Shown in pieces: positions 16,635 through 26,300 of a stretch of DNA of 64,000 nt. Where the stretch lies: contig NZ_CP011924.1 in assembly GCF_000238315.3 (NCBI RefSeq), positions 1,900,501 to 1,964,500 of the forward strand. Direction: 5' to 3'. Numbering within the stretch: position 1 is the first letter of the stretch; every line of letters starts with the position of its first letter. The DNA comes from Pseudoalteromonas piscicida (lineage in GTDB: Bacteria; Pseudomonadota; Gammaproteobacteria; Enterobacterales; Alteromonadaceae). The notes under the pieces were generated by a model. The model was not told the DNA's origin, searched no databases, and was given only the letters and a program-made list of their open reading frames with translations. The position numbers and the translations under genes are program-made.

Positions 16635-17270
16635 CTATTTGCTCTTAAATAACAATGTGCCTTCTACTGAGCTAAACGCCATCTTTTGTAAAATTTGGTA
16701 ACCGTGACCCGCAAAAAACTGCGCGTGTTCTGGCTTAGTAATAAATACTGCCATCCCTTTCGTTTCTTCACTTTGTGCAATTAAATCATCCAGCGCGGTG
16801 AGTAAATAGTGACCATAGCCAAGCCCTTGAACATGTGGGTCAACGGCAATTAGGGATAAAAAGTGACACGGCTCCTGCGTTTGCAACGCTTGTCTAATCG
16901 ACTTTTCTTTATCAATAAGCTGCTGCGTTTGCAAATATCCCGCACTCATCATGAGTCGTAATCGCCAATGCCACTGCCGATTTGCGTCCAATTCATCGCC
17001 ATTCGCAATAACGCATGCTACCGCGACCAATCTATCTTGATGATATAACCCCACCATAGGCTGACCCGTTTGGCCAAATGCCGACAACTCTTCTCGTATT
17101 AAGGCTCTGAGTTTTTTTTCAAAAATTGCTTCTTGTTTTGCCTCCAATACCTGCTTGAGTAGCGGATCATCGTGGTAAGCCTGATACAACACACTCGCGG
17201 CTACATTGATATCTTCTGGATTTAAATATCTAACGATTAATTCATGTTGAGAAGTTTCTACTGACATCAC
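16635..17270 (-). CDS. GNAT family N-acetyltransferase
   Basis: This 211-residue protein has the acetyl-CoA binding motif A of the GNAT fold: LIAVDPHVQGLGYGHYLLTAL at about residues 140-160, with the pyrophosphate loop QGLGYG. The N-terminal part carries the usual beta-alpha-alpha start (LNPEDINVAASVLYQAY). The acceptor substrate cannot be told from sequence. It stands alone between the CsrB-like RNA and the DUF2789 gene, and its 3' end is close to the probable regulatory region of the RNA. Confidence 0.85.
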   Translation of the reverse strand: MMSVETSQHELIVRYLNPEDINVAASVLYQAYHDDPLLKQVLEAKQEAIFEKKLRALIREELSAFGQTGQPMVGLYHQDRLVAVACVIANGDELDANRQWHWRLRLMMSAGYLQTQQLIDKEKSIRQALQTQEPCHFLSLIAVDPHVQGLGYGHYLLTALDDLIAQSEETKGMAVFITKPEHAQFFAGHGYQILQKMAFSSVEGTLLFKSK

Positions 17271-17543
17271 GGTTCCTTATTGTTATTGCCCCAAGCTTCT
17301 GATAATCATGCCGAAATACTACTTAATATCAAAACCTCAGAATTTTTTCTGTGTACTTCAATAATGTACGGCTACTCGCTAGTGATAGATATTGATACAA
17401 GTCACAATTTATTCAGTCGTGGACAGGTATATTTATCATCGCATTAGTCATTATGGTTTTTATCGATGATGACTTGCTAAAGGTTTTACAACCACCTTTA
17501 CTATAGTTAGTGAGTAAAATTCAAGCAAACGAGGGAGAACGAA

Positions 17544-17771
17544 ATGGATACTAGTCGCCACACTATGAGTACTTTATTTGCCCAACTTGGGCTCGACAAC
17601 AATCCCAAGGCGATTGAAGGGTTTGTCAAACAACACCGCCTTCCTGACGATATGCTGTTAAGCCAAGCACCATTTTGGAATGAAGGACAGCGTCACTTTA
17701 TTGAAGAATCACTGAAAGAGGACGCCGATTGGAGTGAAATCATTGACGAACTAGATGCGATGTTAAGATAG
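17544..17771 (+). CDS. DUF2789 family protein
   Basis: This 75-residue acidic, helical protein has the DUF2789 pattern: MSTLFAQLGLDN at the start, FVKQHRLPDD in the middle and EIIDELDAMLR at the end. The ribosome site AGGGAGA lies at a normal distance upstream. Function is unknown. The 273-base gap upstream of it holds no gene that I can see. Confidence 0.82.
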   Translation: MDTSRHTMSTLFAQLGLDNNPKAIEGFVKQHRLPDDMLLSQAPFWNEGQRHFIEESLKEDADWSEIIDELDAMLR

Positions 17772-17842
17772 CTAAAGCAATCGCTCCTTGCGTAACTTGG
17801 TGCTATGATCCACTCCTATGATTTAGGCGTTTAGGAACCTCT

Positions 17843-18103
17843 ATGCACCCTGCTGTTGCCAGAGCTATCAAAAAATTAGTCGATAGTGGAAAGACTCCAA
17901 CCGTCGCGCTAACAAAAAGCAAATTAACTCAAAGCGTCGCAATGCCAGACGTCATCTCAGGCATTGCTGCGTACAAACAAGACCCTACCTGTATTGATCA
18001 CTTTCAAGAGGTTGAAGAGGTCGTCAAAGCAAGTTCACAAAGCCAATTAGATAGAATTGAAGCTAAGCTTGATAAGCTCATTGCCTTATTGGAGAAGTCG
18101 TAG
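17843..18103 (+). CDS. Small conserved helical protein upstream of the DUF2310 gene
   Basis: This 86-residue protein has an N-terminal segment (VARAIKKLVDSGKTPTVALTKSKLT) that looks like a small winged-helix or KfrA-like DNA-binding start. A C-terminal amphipathic coiled-coil follows (SQLDRIEAKLDKLIALLEK). It ends TAGTG, one base into the GTG start of the DUF2310 gene, so the two are co-translated. I cannot name a family with confidence; a role as partner of the zinc-ribbon protein is inference from the overlap. Confidence 0.72.
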   Translation: MHPAVARAIKKLVDSGKTPTVALTKSKLTQSVAMPDVISGIAAYKQDPTCIDHFQEVEEVVKASSQSQLDRIEAKLDKLIALLEKS

Positions 18104-18876
18104 TGTTTGTTGTCGACTTAACTTTTGATTGCTATGAGGAAACCACCTTAGATGCTGCCGAGCAGGCCATTAACCGTGTGGTCAATGCGCTTCGCTTTAA
18201 TGGTCAAATCATTGGTGACGAATTTCCAACTGTACTTAAAGATGGCTATTTCGTTACTCGTGTGATGTGTCCAGAAGAAGACGCTTTGCATCCATTAAAC
18301 CATAGTCCTTTTGTGAAGTTTGCAATTGACCAGCTACAGCAATCAGGCTTGCTTGCACCTAAGGTCAAAGTTTTTGGGCAAGATATACATGCCAACAGCG
18401 CTGATGCCTGTCATGAACCGTCAAGCTACATTCTCTACACCACATACGTACACACTTGTAGTCCACTGTATTGTGGCGACGACTTTTTACCAGTACCTTT
18501 ATATAAAATCCCAGCTATTGCCAACGGTGATTACAAAGCACTGATCAAATGGAAAGAAGATTGGCAAGCCTGCGATCAAATACAGATCAATGGCGCAACT
18601 CGCTGCGAATTTGCTGCATTGGAAGAAATTTCCAGCACGGGTAGCGATTTGTTTAGACGCGGCATGGATTTGAGCAAACGTATTCGCTATCTCACGAAAA
18701 AACCGGTTTACTATTATCTGTATCGTGTTGGCGGCGAAAACCTCGCCGCAGAAAAAGCAAGAAAATGCCCAAGCTGCCAGGGAGACTGGTTACTTGAAGA
18801 GCCTTGGTTCGGCCTTTTCGACTTTCGCTGTGAAACTTGCCAATTGGTCTCGAATATTTCGTGGGACTTTCAATAA
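18103..18876 (+). CDS. DUF2310 zinc-ribbon protein
   Basis: This 257-residue protein belongs to the Zn-ribbon-containing DUF2310 family of possible nucleic-acid-binding proteins. The C-terminal ribbon is visible as CPSCQGDW and, 25 residues on, CETCQL, giving four cysteine ligands. The start is the GTG at 18103, overlapping the previous stop, because the frame has no earlier start and the family begins FVVDLTFDCYEET. The N-terminal domain has no recognised active site. Confidence 0.83.
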   Translation: MFVVDLTFDCYEETTLDAAEQAINRVVNALRFNGQIIGDEFPTVLKDGYFVTRVMCPEEDALHPLNHSPFVKFAIDQLQQSGLLAPKVKVFGQDIHANSADACHEPSSYILYTTYVHTCSPLYCGDDFLPVPLYKIPAIANGDYKALIKWKEDWQACDQIQINGATRCEFAALEEISSTGSDLFRRGMDLSKRIRYLTKKPVYYYLYRVGGENLAAEKARKCPSCQGDWLLEEPWFGLFDFRCETCQLVSNISWDFQ

Positions 18877-18904
18877 GGAGCGCAAGCTCCTTTATATCAA
18901 TTAG

Positions 18905-19456
18905 CTATATTGGGTAGTTGACTGTCAGTTTTTCCACAAACTCTGCGATAGAATCAGCCAAAACATGGTGCTGCTTCTTACCGACAAACTCTAACCCAAC
19001 TTGACCCGTAGCGATATCGACCGACACCAATAAGTCATCTGCTTCTGTTAAGCCAATAAACACGGTTTCAGGTTGTTTGAGCCTGCGCTTCATTAAAATA
19101 TGGCCGGTGATATTTTGCTGCAAGCGCTCGAAGTCATCTTCGTTCCATACTTGCAGTAGCTCAATTTGCTTACCCTCAATGAATGCCACGATATTACCAG
19201 CGAAGAAGTCACCATACAGTCCGTTCAATCCCTCAGGAAATTGCGTTTCCAACGCTTTGGCTAAATCATTTAAATGTCCCGCTGGTGAGCGCTCTACCGC
19301 TAGCCATTTTATCTCGTTAAGCTTGTTCGGTTCACCCTGCTCACATGGGCTTGGCCAATTTTCATCATGCTCGGTGCTCGGTAAACCTTTAAAGGTCTGT
19401 TGATGATAATCTACATAGGCTTGATGCAAGCGCGCCATATTTACGGGCTGAGTCAT
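18905..19456 (-). CDS. syd: SecY-interacting protein Syd
   Basis: A peripheral inner-membrane protein that binds cytoplasmic loops of SecY. The product matches Syd in LLQVWNEDDFERLQQNITGH and LMKRRLKQPETVFIG and at the C-terminal end, with 183 residues from the ATG at 19456 (E. coli 181). A longer frame from 19510 is possible but exceeds family length. In E. coli syd lies between queF and yqcC, and here it remains the divergent neighbour of queF. Confidence 0.9.
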   Translation of the reverse strand: MTQPVNMARLHQAYVDYHQQTFKGLPSTEHDENWPSPCEQGEPNKLNEIKWLAVERSPAGHLNDLAKALETQFPEGLNGLYGDFFAGNIVAFIEGKQIELLQVWNEDDFERLQQNITGHILMKRRLKQPETVFIGLTEADDLLVSVDIATGQVGLEFVGKKQHHVLADSIAEFVEKLTVNYPI

Positions 19457-19583
19457 ATATAAAGCTCTCTTTATTTTTCTCACTGCGGGCTGAATACTTG
19501 TTTCGTGCAATTAAGCAAATTGCTATTAATCCCGAGGTGAACATTCGTTATAATGACCGCATTGTAACGAGATTTGAATTAAC

Positions 19584-20429
19584 ATGACAGACTACAGTAA
19601 CTCGCCAGAGCTGCAATCTTCTGTGCTTGGTAAAACCACAGAATACGCCAGTGTTTATACTCCAAGCCTGCTGCACCCCATTGCACGTAAACTTAATCGT
19701 GACCAAATCAATGTTGATGAGTCCGCTTTACCATTTAAAGGTGAAGATACCTGGACAGGCTACGAATTGTCTTGGCTCAATAACAAAGGTAAACCTCAAG
19801 TTGCGGTTGCCACTTTTGTGTTTCCTTGCCAAAGCTCACATATCATTGAGTCAAAATCGTTCAAACTTTACTTGAATAGCTTTAACCAAAGTCGCTTTGA
19901 TACGATGGAAACCGTGCGCCAAACGCTAGCTGCGGATCTTTCCACGGCATCAAATAGCCAAGTTAGCGTGACATTATTTGGCGCAGACGAATTCGATTGT
20001 ATTCCTTTCTCGCGCCTCCCTGGTGAGTGTATCGATGAGCTTGATATTGAAGTTGATAGCTACACACCAAATAGTGACTTACTACAACTTGCCTCTGAGG
20101 ATGTAGTTGATGAGACGCTTCACAGCCACTTACTCAAGTCAAATTGCTTGATCACCTCACAGCCAGACTGGGCAAGCGTGGTGATAAGTTACCATGGTAA
20201 GCAAATCGACCGAGAAGCGCTGCTTAAGTACCTGATCTCATTCCGTGATCACAACGAGTTCCATGAGCAATGTGTGGAACGCATTTACTGTGAGCTTTGG
20301 CGCACCTTTAACCCTGAAAAATTATCGGTTTATGCGCGCTATACTCGCCGCGGCGGGTTAGATATCAATCCATATCGTTCGAGTGAACAAGATCAAACTC
20401 CGTATGCGGTAAGAACTAACCGACAGTAA
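19584..20429 (+). CDS. queF: NADPH-dependent 7-cyano-7-deazaguanine reductase QueF (full-length copy)
   Basis: Reduces preQ0 to preQ1 in queuosine synthesis, a modification of the wobble base of tRNA-Asp, Asn, His and Tyr. The 281-residue length is that of the long, double-domain (YqcD) form. Visible family text includes [16 protein letters not shown], the nucleophile Cys in [15 protein letters not shown], and [14 protein letters not shown] in the C-terminal domain. All but the first 18 codons and the promoter are repeated perfectly right after this gene. Because this copy keeps the start, it is the functional one. Confidence 0.95.
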   Translation: MTDYSNSPELQSSVLGKTTEYASVYTPSLLHPIARKLNRDQINVDESALPFKGEDTWTGYELSWLNNKGKPQVAVATFVFPCQSSHIIESKSFKLYLNSFNQSRFDTMETVRQTLAADLSTASNSQVSVTLFGADEFDCIPFSRLPGECIDELDIEVDSYTPNSDLLQLASEDVVDETLHSHLLKSNCLITSQPDWASVVISYHGKQIDREALLKYLISFRDHNEFHEQCVERIYCELWRTFNPEKLSVYARYTRRGGLDINPYRSSEQDQTPYAVRTNRQ

Positions 20430-20600
20430 AACGTAAAAAAGCCATGTTCTCACATGGCTTTTTATCACATCTAAGTATTGCTATTTAACCTGAGGTTTGG
20501 ATAAGGAATGTTCCAACTCATTGTTGCTAAAGCAAAACTTAGTTTTTTCCTTGTCTAGCCAGAGAGTTTTAGGGAAAACAAGGCGAATTTACGCACCAAT
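19639..20600. repeat. 962-bp tandem duplication, unit 1
   Basis: From codon 19 of queF to 171 bases past its stop, this unit is repeated immediately at 20601-21562. Every stretch I compared is identical, including the terminator. The perfect identity means the event is recent or kept uniform by recombination. Confidence 0.95.
20436..20463 (+). terminator. queF terminator
   Basis: AAAAAGCCATGT / ACATGGCTTTTT with a 4-base loop, seven bases after the queF stop. The same hairpin recurs at 21398-21425 in the second repeat unit. Confidence 0.88.
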
Positions 20601-21391
20601 CAGAATACGCCAGTGTTTATACTCCAAGCCTGCTGCACCCCATTGCACGTAAACTTAATCGTGACCAAATCAATGTTGATGAGTCCGCTTTACCATTTAA
20701 AGGTGAAGATACCTGGACAGGCTACGAATTGTCTTGGCTCAATAACAAAGGTAAACCTCAAGTTGCGGTTGCCACTTTTGTGTTTCCTTGCCAAAGCTCA
20801 CATATCATTGAGTCAAAATCGTTCAAACTTTACTTGAATAGCTTTAACCAAAGTCGCTTTGATACGATGGAAACCGTGCGCCAAACGCTAGCTGCGGATC
20901 TTTCCACGGCATCAAATAGCCAAGTTAGCGTGACATTATTTGGCGCAGACGAATTCGATTGTATTCCTTTCTCGCGCCTCCCTGGTGAGTGTATCGATGA
21001 GCTTGATATTGAAGTTGATAGCTACACACCAAATAGTGACTTACTACAACTTGCCTCTGAGGATGTAGTTGATGAGACGCTTCACAGCCACTTACTCAAG
21101 TCAAATTGCTTGATCACCTCACAGCCAGACTGGGCAAGCGTGGTGATAAGTTACCATGGTAAGCAAATCGACCGAGAAGCGCTGCTTAAGTACCTGATCT
21201 CATTCCGTGATCACAACGAGTTCCATGAGCAATGTGTGGAACGCATTTACTGTGAGCTTTGGCGCACCTTTAACCCTGAAAAATTATCGGTTTATGCGCG
21301 CTATACTCGCCGCGGCGGGTTAGATATCAATCCATATCGTTCGAGTGAACAAGATCAAACTCCGTATGCGGTAAGAACTAACCGACAGTAA
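20601..21391 (+). pseudogene. 5'-truncated second copy of queF
   Basis: The copy begins inside codon 19 of queF. The frame upstream of the junction reaches a stop (TAG at 20570) without any ATG, so the native N-terminus and the ribosome site are absent. The remaining frame is intact to the normal stop and keeps the catalytic Cys. A 220-residue product could only arise from a TTG near 20729. It has no promoter of its own, and the queF terminator lies between the copies. I treat it as a pseudogene. Confidence 0.85.
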
Positions 21392-21397
21392 AACGTA

Positions 21398-21425
21398 AAA
21401 AAGCCATGTTCTCACATGGCTTTTT
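21398..21425 (+). terminator. Second copy of the queF terminator
   Basis: Identical to the hairpin at 20436-20463, carried along in the duplication. Confidence 0.85.
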
Positions 21426-21646
21426 ATCACATCTAAGTATTGCTATTTAACCTGAGGTTTGGATAAGGAATGTTCCAACTCATTGTTGCTAAAGCAAAAC
21501 TTAGTTTTTTCCTTGTCTAGCCAGAGAGTTTTAGGGAAAACAAGGCGAATTTACGCACCAATAGCTGGCTATTGGAAGTGAATTCAACGCAGTTAGCGCT
21601 AAAACTAGCTGCTAGAAAGGCATTAATTATCCGCAGCTCAGGTTAT

Positions 21647-22513
21647 TTATTCCCCTGTCGCGTCTTCCATTTCAACCGGGACGGGGACCGAACATATGTC
21701 GGTGTGATTTGGCGTATCAACAAACCAATCTCCCGCTCTATTTTTACGCGCAGCAATTAGCGACTCAAAAATCGGTGTATTTGTCTTCAGTCTTTTAAAC
21801 GAAGGCGCACCTTTTACATCAGCAAGTACCGTGACCCCTTTGATAACATTGAACGCTTGTCCAGCAACAGGTTTGCGATCTAGGTGCTGAACATGCTCCA
21901 TTCCCGATAACAACTGTCCAAACACGGTAGTGTTTTTGTCTAGATATCGCTGCGGCGTCAACGTGATGTAAAACTCAGTACCACCACTGTTAGTATCGTT
22001 AGTTCTAGCCATGGCAAACGAACCAACGCAGTGCGTCATCCAAGTTTTGGTTCCAGCTTCATTTTGTCCTACGGCAAAACCATTTAAAAACCCGGTACGT
22101 GGCGCGTAGCCGTCCACAGCATCTAGCGGTGTGATCTTCAAGGTTGATTCTGTGCTATGAAAAAACTCGGCGGCAATCGCTTTTTTTCCTTTTTGTGGCA
22201 TTTTCTTGTCCGACATATCGCCGCCTTGGGCCACAAAGTTTTCCACAAACCGATACATACTCAAATTAGTGTAAAATCCTTCTCGCGCTAACGCTTTAAT
22301 ATTTGCCACATGATTGGGCGCAAGTTCAGGGTTAAGCGCGATATAGACCGGCCCTGTTTGTAGTTCTATTTTAAGAATATTTTCAGGGTCCAACTGCTGC
22401 CAGTCGCTGCTTTTGGCCTCAGCAACGACTTCCGATGGTGACTTTGTATCAGGTTTTGCTAAGACAGGGGGTGTACTTATGGCAAGCGCAATAAGTAGTA
22501 AGGTTTTTTTCAT
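21647..22513 (-). CDS. Periplasmic cyclophilin-type peptidyl-prolyl isomerase
   Basis: This 288-residue protein has a signal peptide (LLLIALAISTPPVLA) and a cyclophilin domain. Marks are VYIALNPELAPNHVANIKALAREGFY, YRFVENFVAQGGD, FAMARTNDTNSGGTEFYITL and TTVFGQLLSGM. The catalytic region keeps F and Q of the FxxQGGD motif. It has an extra C-terminal tail of about 60 residues. It starts two bases after the binding-protein gene and ends the tamA operon, which suggests a role in folding of exported or outer-membrane proteins. Confidence 0.88.
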   Translation of the reverse strand: MKKTLLLIALAISTPPVLAKPDTKSPSEVVAEAKSSDWQQLDPENILKIELQTGPVYIALNPELAPNHVANIKALAREGFYTNLSMYRFVENFVAQGGDMSDKKMPQKGKKAIAAEFFHSTESTLKITPLDAVDGYAPRTGFLNGFAVGQNEAGTKTWMTHCVGSFAMARTNDTNSGGTEFYITLTPQRYLDKNTTVFGQLLSGMEHVQHLDRKPVAGQAFNVIKGVTVLADVKGAPSFKRLKTNTPIFESLIAARKNRAGDWFVDTPNHTDICSVPVPVEMEDATGE

Positions 22514-22515
22514 TC

Positions 22516-23337
22516 TTATTTTCCTTGTTTATACCAATAAAATGGCACCTCCAACGGCGCACTGGGTGGCAGGTTTGGATTGTCTAATTCTATGACTGTT
22601 TTGTTTTTAAGATCTAGCTTTTCAAGACGAGCGGAAAAGTGTTTTAAGAATAACGCCTCAAATCGGCCATCTTGTAATGCGCTTTTGAGGCCTTTCTCAA
22701 TTTGGCTATGGAGCAACGGATTGTCGTGAGAAACAAAAAAGTATACCGCCGAAGGGTAGTAAAACACCACGTGCTGATCTGCGACCAAGTCCGTGTCACT
22801 CAGGGCAGCTTCAATACTCACTAAATCGCTTGGCAACACATCAAAACGTTTTTTCAACAACATGTCGTAACCACTGTCTTCCTGTGAGAAAGAAGTCACA
22901 CTAAGGCCGTTACGCTCAAAAATCTGATGGTCTGGCCAATCTCTGCGTAAACCAAAAGTAACTCGGCGCAAGTCGCCAATGTAGCGTACTCCACTCAGTA
23001 AGGCTTGATTATGTTTGTGTACTAAAGGAATGCGATAACCCAAAATCCCTTTCACTAGGGGAATGCGAATTGCGCTCGCGGCCTTTTCGCGCTGTGAGTT
23101 AGTCACTAACCAACTGACATCCAGCCCCCCTTTTTCTCCAAGTAGGCGCACCGCTCTGTCTTGAGAAGGAATACTTCTCACTGATACGAGCCTCGCTGAC
23201 TCTATCTGGTATGACAAACTCAAAGTAAGCAGCTCTATAATGTACGGATCGGCACCAGCGCTGATCCTAATTTCCGTTGTTTCTTGTGCTTTGAGAGGAA
23301 ATATCACAAAACCTAGAGCGAGCCAGAGCAGTTTCAT
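22516..23337 (-). CDS. Periplasmic solute-binding-like protein (SBP family 3 type)
   Basis: This 273-residue protein has a short signal peptide (LLWLALGFVIFPLKA) and the layout of small extracytoplasmic binding proteins. Its C-terminal part resembles SBP family 3 (YFFVSHDNPLLHSQIEKGLKSAL, then DGRFEALFLKHF). No permease or ATPase is adjacent, so transport is unlikely and a ligand-sensing or chaperone role is possible. It overlaps tamB by four bases (ATGA) and is followed after two bases by the cyclophilin. Its presence in a tam operon is unusual as far as I know. Confidence 0.7.
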   Translation of the reverse strand: MKLLWLALGFVIFPLKAQETTEIRISAGADPYIIELLTLSLSYQIESARLVSVRSIPSQDRAVRLLGEKGGLDVSWLVTNSQREKAASAIRIPLVKGILGYRIPLVHKHNQALLSGVRYIGDLRRVTFGLRRDWPDHQIFERNGLSVTSFSQEDSGYDMLLKKRFDVLPSDLVSIEAALSDTDLVADQHVVFYYPSAVYFFVSHDNPLLHSQIEKGLKSALQDGRFEALFLKHFSARLEKLDLKNKTVIELDNPNLPPSAPLEVPFYWYKQGK

Positions 23338-26300
23338 TTGTCATCCCAATCAAATTTGTATAAGAAGTCTATACTGTTGTACAAACCGCTCGTGGCTTCA
23401 ACATAAAACTTCGAAAAAACACGATAACGCAGCGCAATTTCGTTAATAGACTCAAATACCCCAACCCGATAACTGACCTGAACATTGGGGGTGATGTAAC
23501 CTGACACCTCGACCTGTGTATCGTCACCACTGCCTTTTGCTGATAGGTTAACATCCGAAAGTCCAAGCGATTCCCCCGCCTTACTAAAGAATCCTTCACT
23601 GCGGTCAATTCCCTGTGAGAGTAAAAACTGCGTGAGTAGCGCATTATTAGAGGTTTCAGACTCCCCTAAAGGCTGACCGTTAAGTAGGTATGACAGTGCC
23701 TTGGCTTGGTCCATTGCAGGCTCTGAAAATACAGTCAAACGCGGCTTAGCAATATTGCCAGTGAGCTCAACACCGGCTATTACATCATTGGCGGTTGTCG
23801 CTGGATTTCGAATAGCTCGAATGTTCAAATATGGCTTATCTAATGCGCCATTGAAGCCAATTTGTCCTGTACGGATCAACAAGTCTTGGCCAAATGCACG
23901 ATACTTCCCCTCTCGCAATTGCAACTCTCCCGTTGCCAGCATTGGCGACTCAACTTGCTTATCAATTTCGATTGCACCGGTAACAAAGCTATCTAGCCCA
24001 AGCGCCTTCACCCTAAAATTATCTTTAACGGTCAGTTTTAAATCTATTTCATGTTGAACTGGCACCGACATCTGCTTTTGCACCTTGGCATCAACAATGA
24101 CTTCATCGTCGCTTGGCGAGGTGACTCCCTCAGGCAGAGATTCAATGTTTACTCGGCCAAACGGCACCACAATTTCTCCAAGTACTCGCGCAATCTTATC
24201 TTTATAGGCAAGTGTTAGATCCGGGCTTGCGGTTAGTTCAATCTGTGAGTCTGGTTGCACATAAATATTTTCGCCCTTTATTTTTACTTCAGCAGAGAGC
24301 TCGGGCGACCAATAGGCTTCGCCAGTGAGTGCCACCTTGCCGCCTTTTGCTGCAGTTAACTCAGCCTCAAGTTGAGCAGAAGTGGTATTAAAATCAAGAT
24401 TGATGTGACCTTTATCGATTTCCACAGGCAAAGAGTCCGAAGACATAAATAAGCGCTGAGCGGTTAGTTTACCGTTCACTTCTGGGGCTGCGAGGCTACC
24501 TGAGATATTTATATCCCCTAACACTTCCCCTTGCAGGTCAAAGCTTTGTTCCGTTACTCGGTTTAGTAGCGCTGACAATTTAGCTAGCTCAATTGACTCT
24601 ATTTTTACGTTACCAGCTAATTGAGGGGATTGTTTATCTAGCGGCACACGTGTATCACCACTGAACTTACCTAAGGTATCGGAGGTCATGCGCCAATCAG
24701 CGTGGATTTGCTTGTTATTGGTTTTTAGTAACGCTTTAAATTCGGAAATTGAAAATGTTTGCCCATGAGTCGTAATGCCAGCATCAACAATGTTCAGCTC
24801 GCCATCGGCTCGCGTTACTTGGCCATTTTGCCACGCAAGTTTAGCCACGGCCTGAGTTTCACCTGTTATTTTTAGCTCTGCTGGCAACCAAGTTTGTAGT
24901 TTAGCCAGTGCCAACTTCTCCAGTTTAACATCGGCTTGCCCTTGTGTGCCCTTTTGCTCGGCTGCAAAACACAAATCAGTATCATCCATCTGCCAACACT
25001 GCTTTGCAATGCGCTGACTGACATCACTGATCACGATTGCGGCGGGACTTTGCAATGCAATTGTTTGCCCTTGAGAAGTTACCTCACCAGACGACAATTC
25101 TCCCTGCCAAGTTGACTGCTGCATCTTGCCATTGATTTCAAAGCTTGCAACCACTCGTTTATCACGAATATCCAATGTCGCGTTATGTTGCTGCTGGTTG
25201 CCATTCACAGCTAAACGAATGTCTTCAACCATTTCAGAGTCAATAATCAAACGGTCTAGTGCCAGTTTAATTTGCCCAGTCACTTCATTGGCAATATCAA
25301 CCGAGCCTTTCGTCGTTAAGCCATGTAGTGCTATATTTTGGTAGCGCACAGAGTCAAACTTAATATCGGTCTGAATACTCGGCTTGAGGTGGTCGCCCTG
25401 AATAAAGATTTCACCACTGCCCTTCAAGTCAGCTGGAATAAGCGTATTTGCCGCCTGCTCAAACTGAAAGTCAATATCGAGATCTAACTGTTGACCAAGC
25501 TCACCGCTTACCGTCAGGCTATTTTTGCCATAATTCAGGCGTGCATGGCTAAACTCACCTAACAGGCTCTCATCCACAACGACCTTAACGTCCGCATTAA
25601 GTGATGTACCCGCTACTTTACCATCGAGCTTAAAGCGCTCAACATTAACTTGCCACTGCTCACCTTGGCTCACAAAATCGAGCGCGAATTGCCCTGCCAG
25701 CATATCGTTTTCCGTAAGCCCTGCATCGTATTGCACTAGTCCTAGCAGCCTATCGATTGGTAGCTGAGAAAAGTCCCCGTTCACTTTGCCCTTCACGCCT
25801 TGCGACCAGTTCACTTGTCCTGCTATTTGCGCTTGCGCTTTTTCAAGCTGAAGCTTTGCTTTAGCAAGTGTAAACGCTTGTAGTCCACCTTGCCCTTCAA
25901 GTGTCGCGGTGACATCACCAAACTGCACTGTATTAACAGCGATTGAGCCTGATAAATTGTATTTTGAGGCATCTCCGCTCAAGCCGAGTGTTGCACCTTT
26001 TAAAGTTGTGGACCCTGACGGAATGACTAACTTATCTATTTGACCCTGTAACTCAAAAGGCCAGTTTGTCGTTGTCAAATCCGCATGGGCTTGCAGTTTT
26101 GCAAACGCCATTCCCTCACTATTCAAAGTAAGCGTGAGATCGTGAGGGCGACCCGCCAGTGTTAAACTGGCTAACCCCTGTGGCGCACTCAAGGTTGACC
26201 TAAGATCAACAGTCCAGTCGTTAAGCAAGACTTCTGCCGCCGCTGATATAAACCATTCTTGATAGTTAAGCTGAACCTGCTCCACGTCCACATTTTCAGC

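Larger units (their letters stand above)
20601..21562. repeat. 962-bp tandem duplication, unit 2
   Basis: Second unit, ending at 21562, after which the sequence is unique (AGCTGGCTATTGG). The junction joins CACCAAT of the downstream flank to CAGAATACG of queF codon 19-21. I see no more than a few bases of homology at the junction. Confidence 0.95.

Noticed and set aside
17387..17403. TTGAT-ACAA-GTCAC as an FNR/CRP-like site upstream of the DUF2789 gene
   Set aside because: The second half-site deviates at two of five positions; too weak to call.
20729..21391. Second, shorter functional QueF
   Set aside because: It would need a TTG start inside the protein, without promoter or ribosome site and behind the terminator of the first copy; a duplication remnant is the simpler reading.
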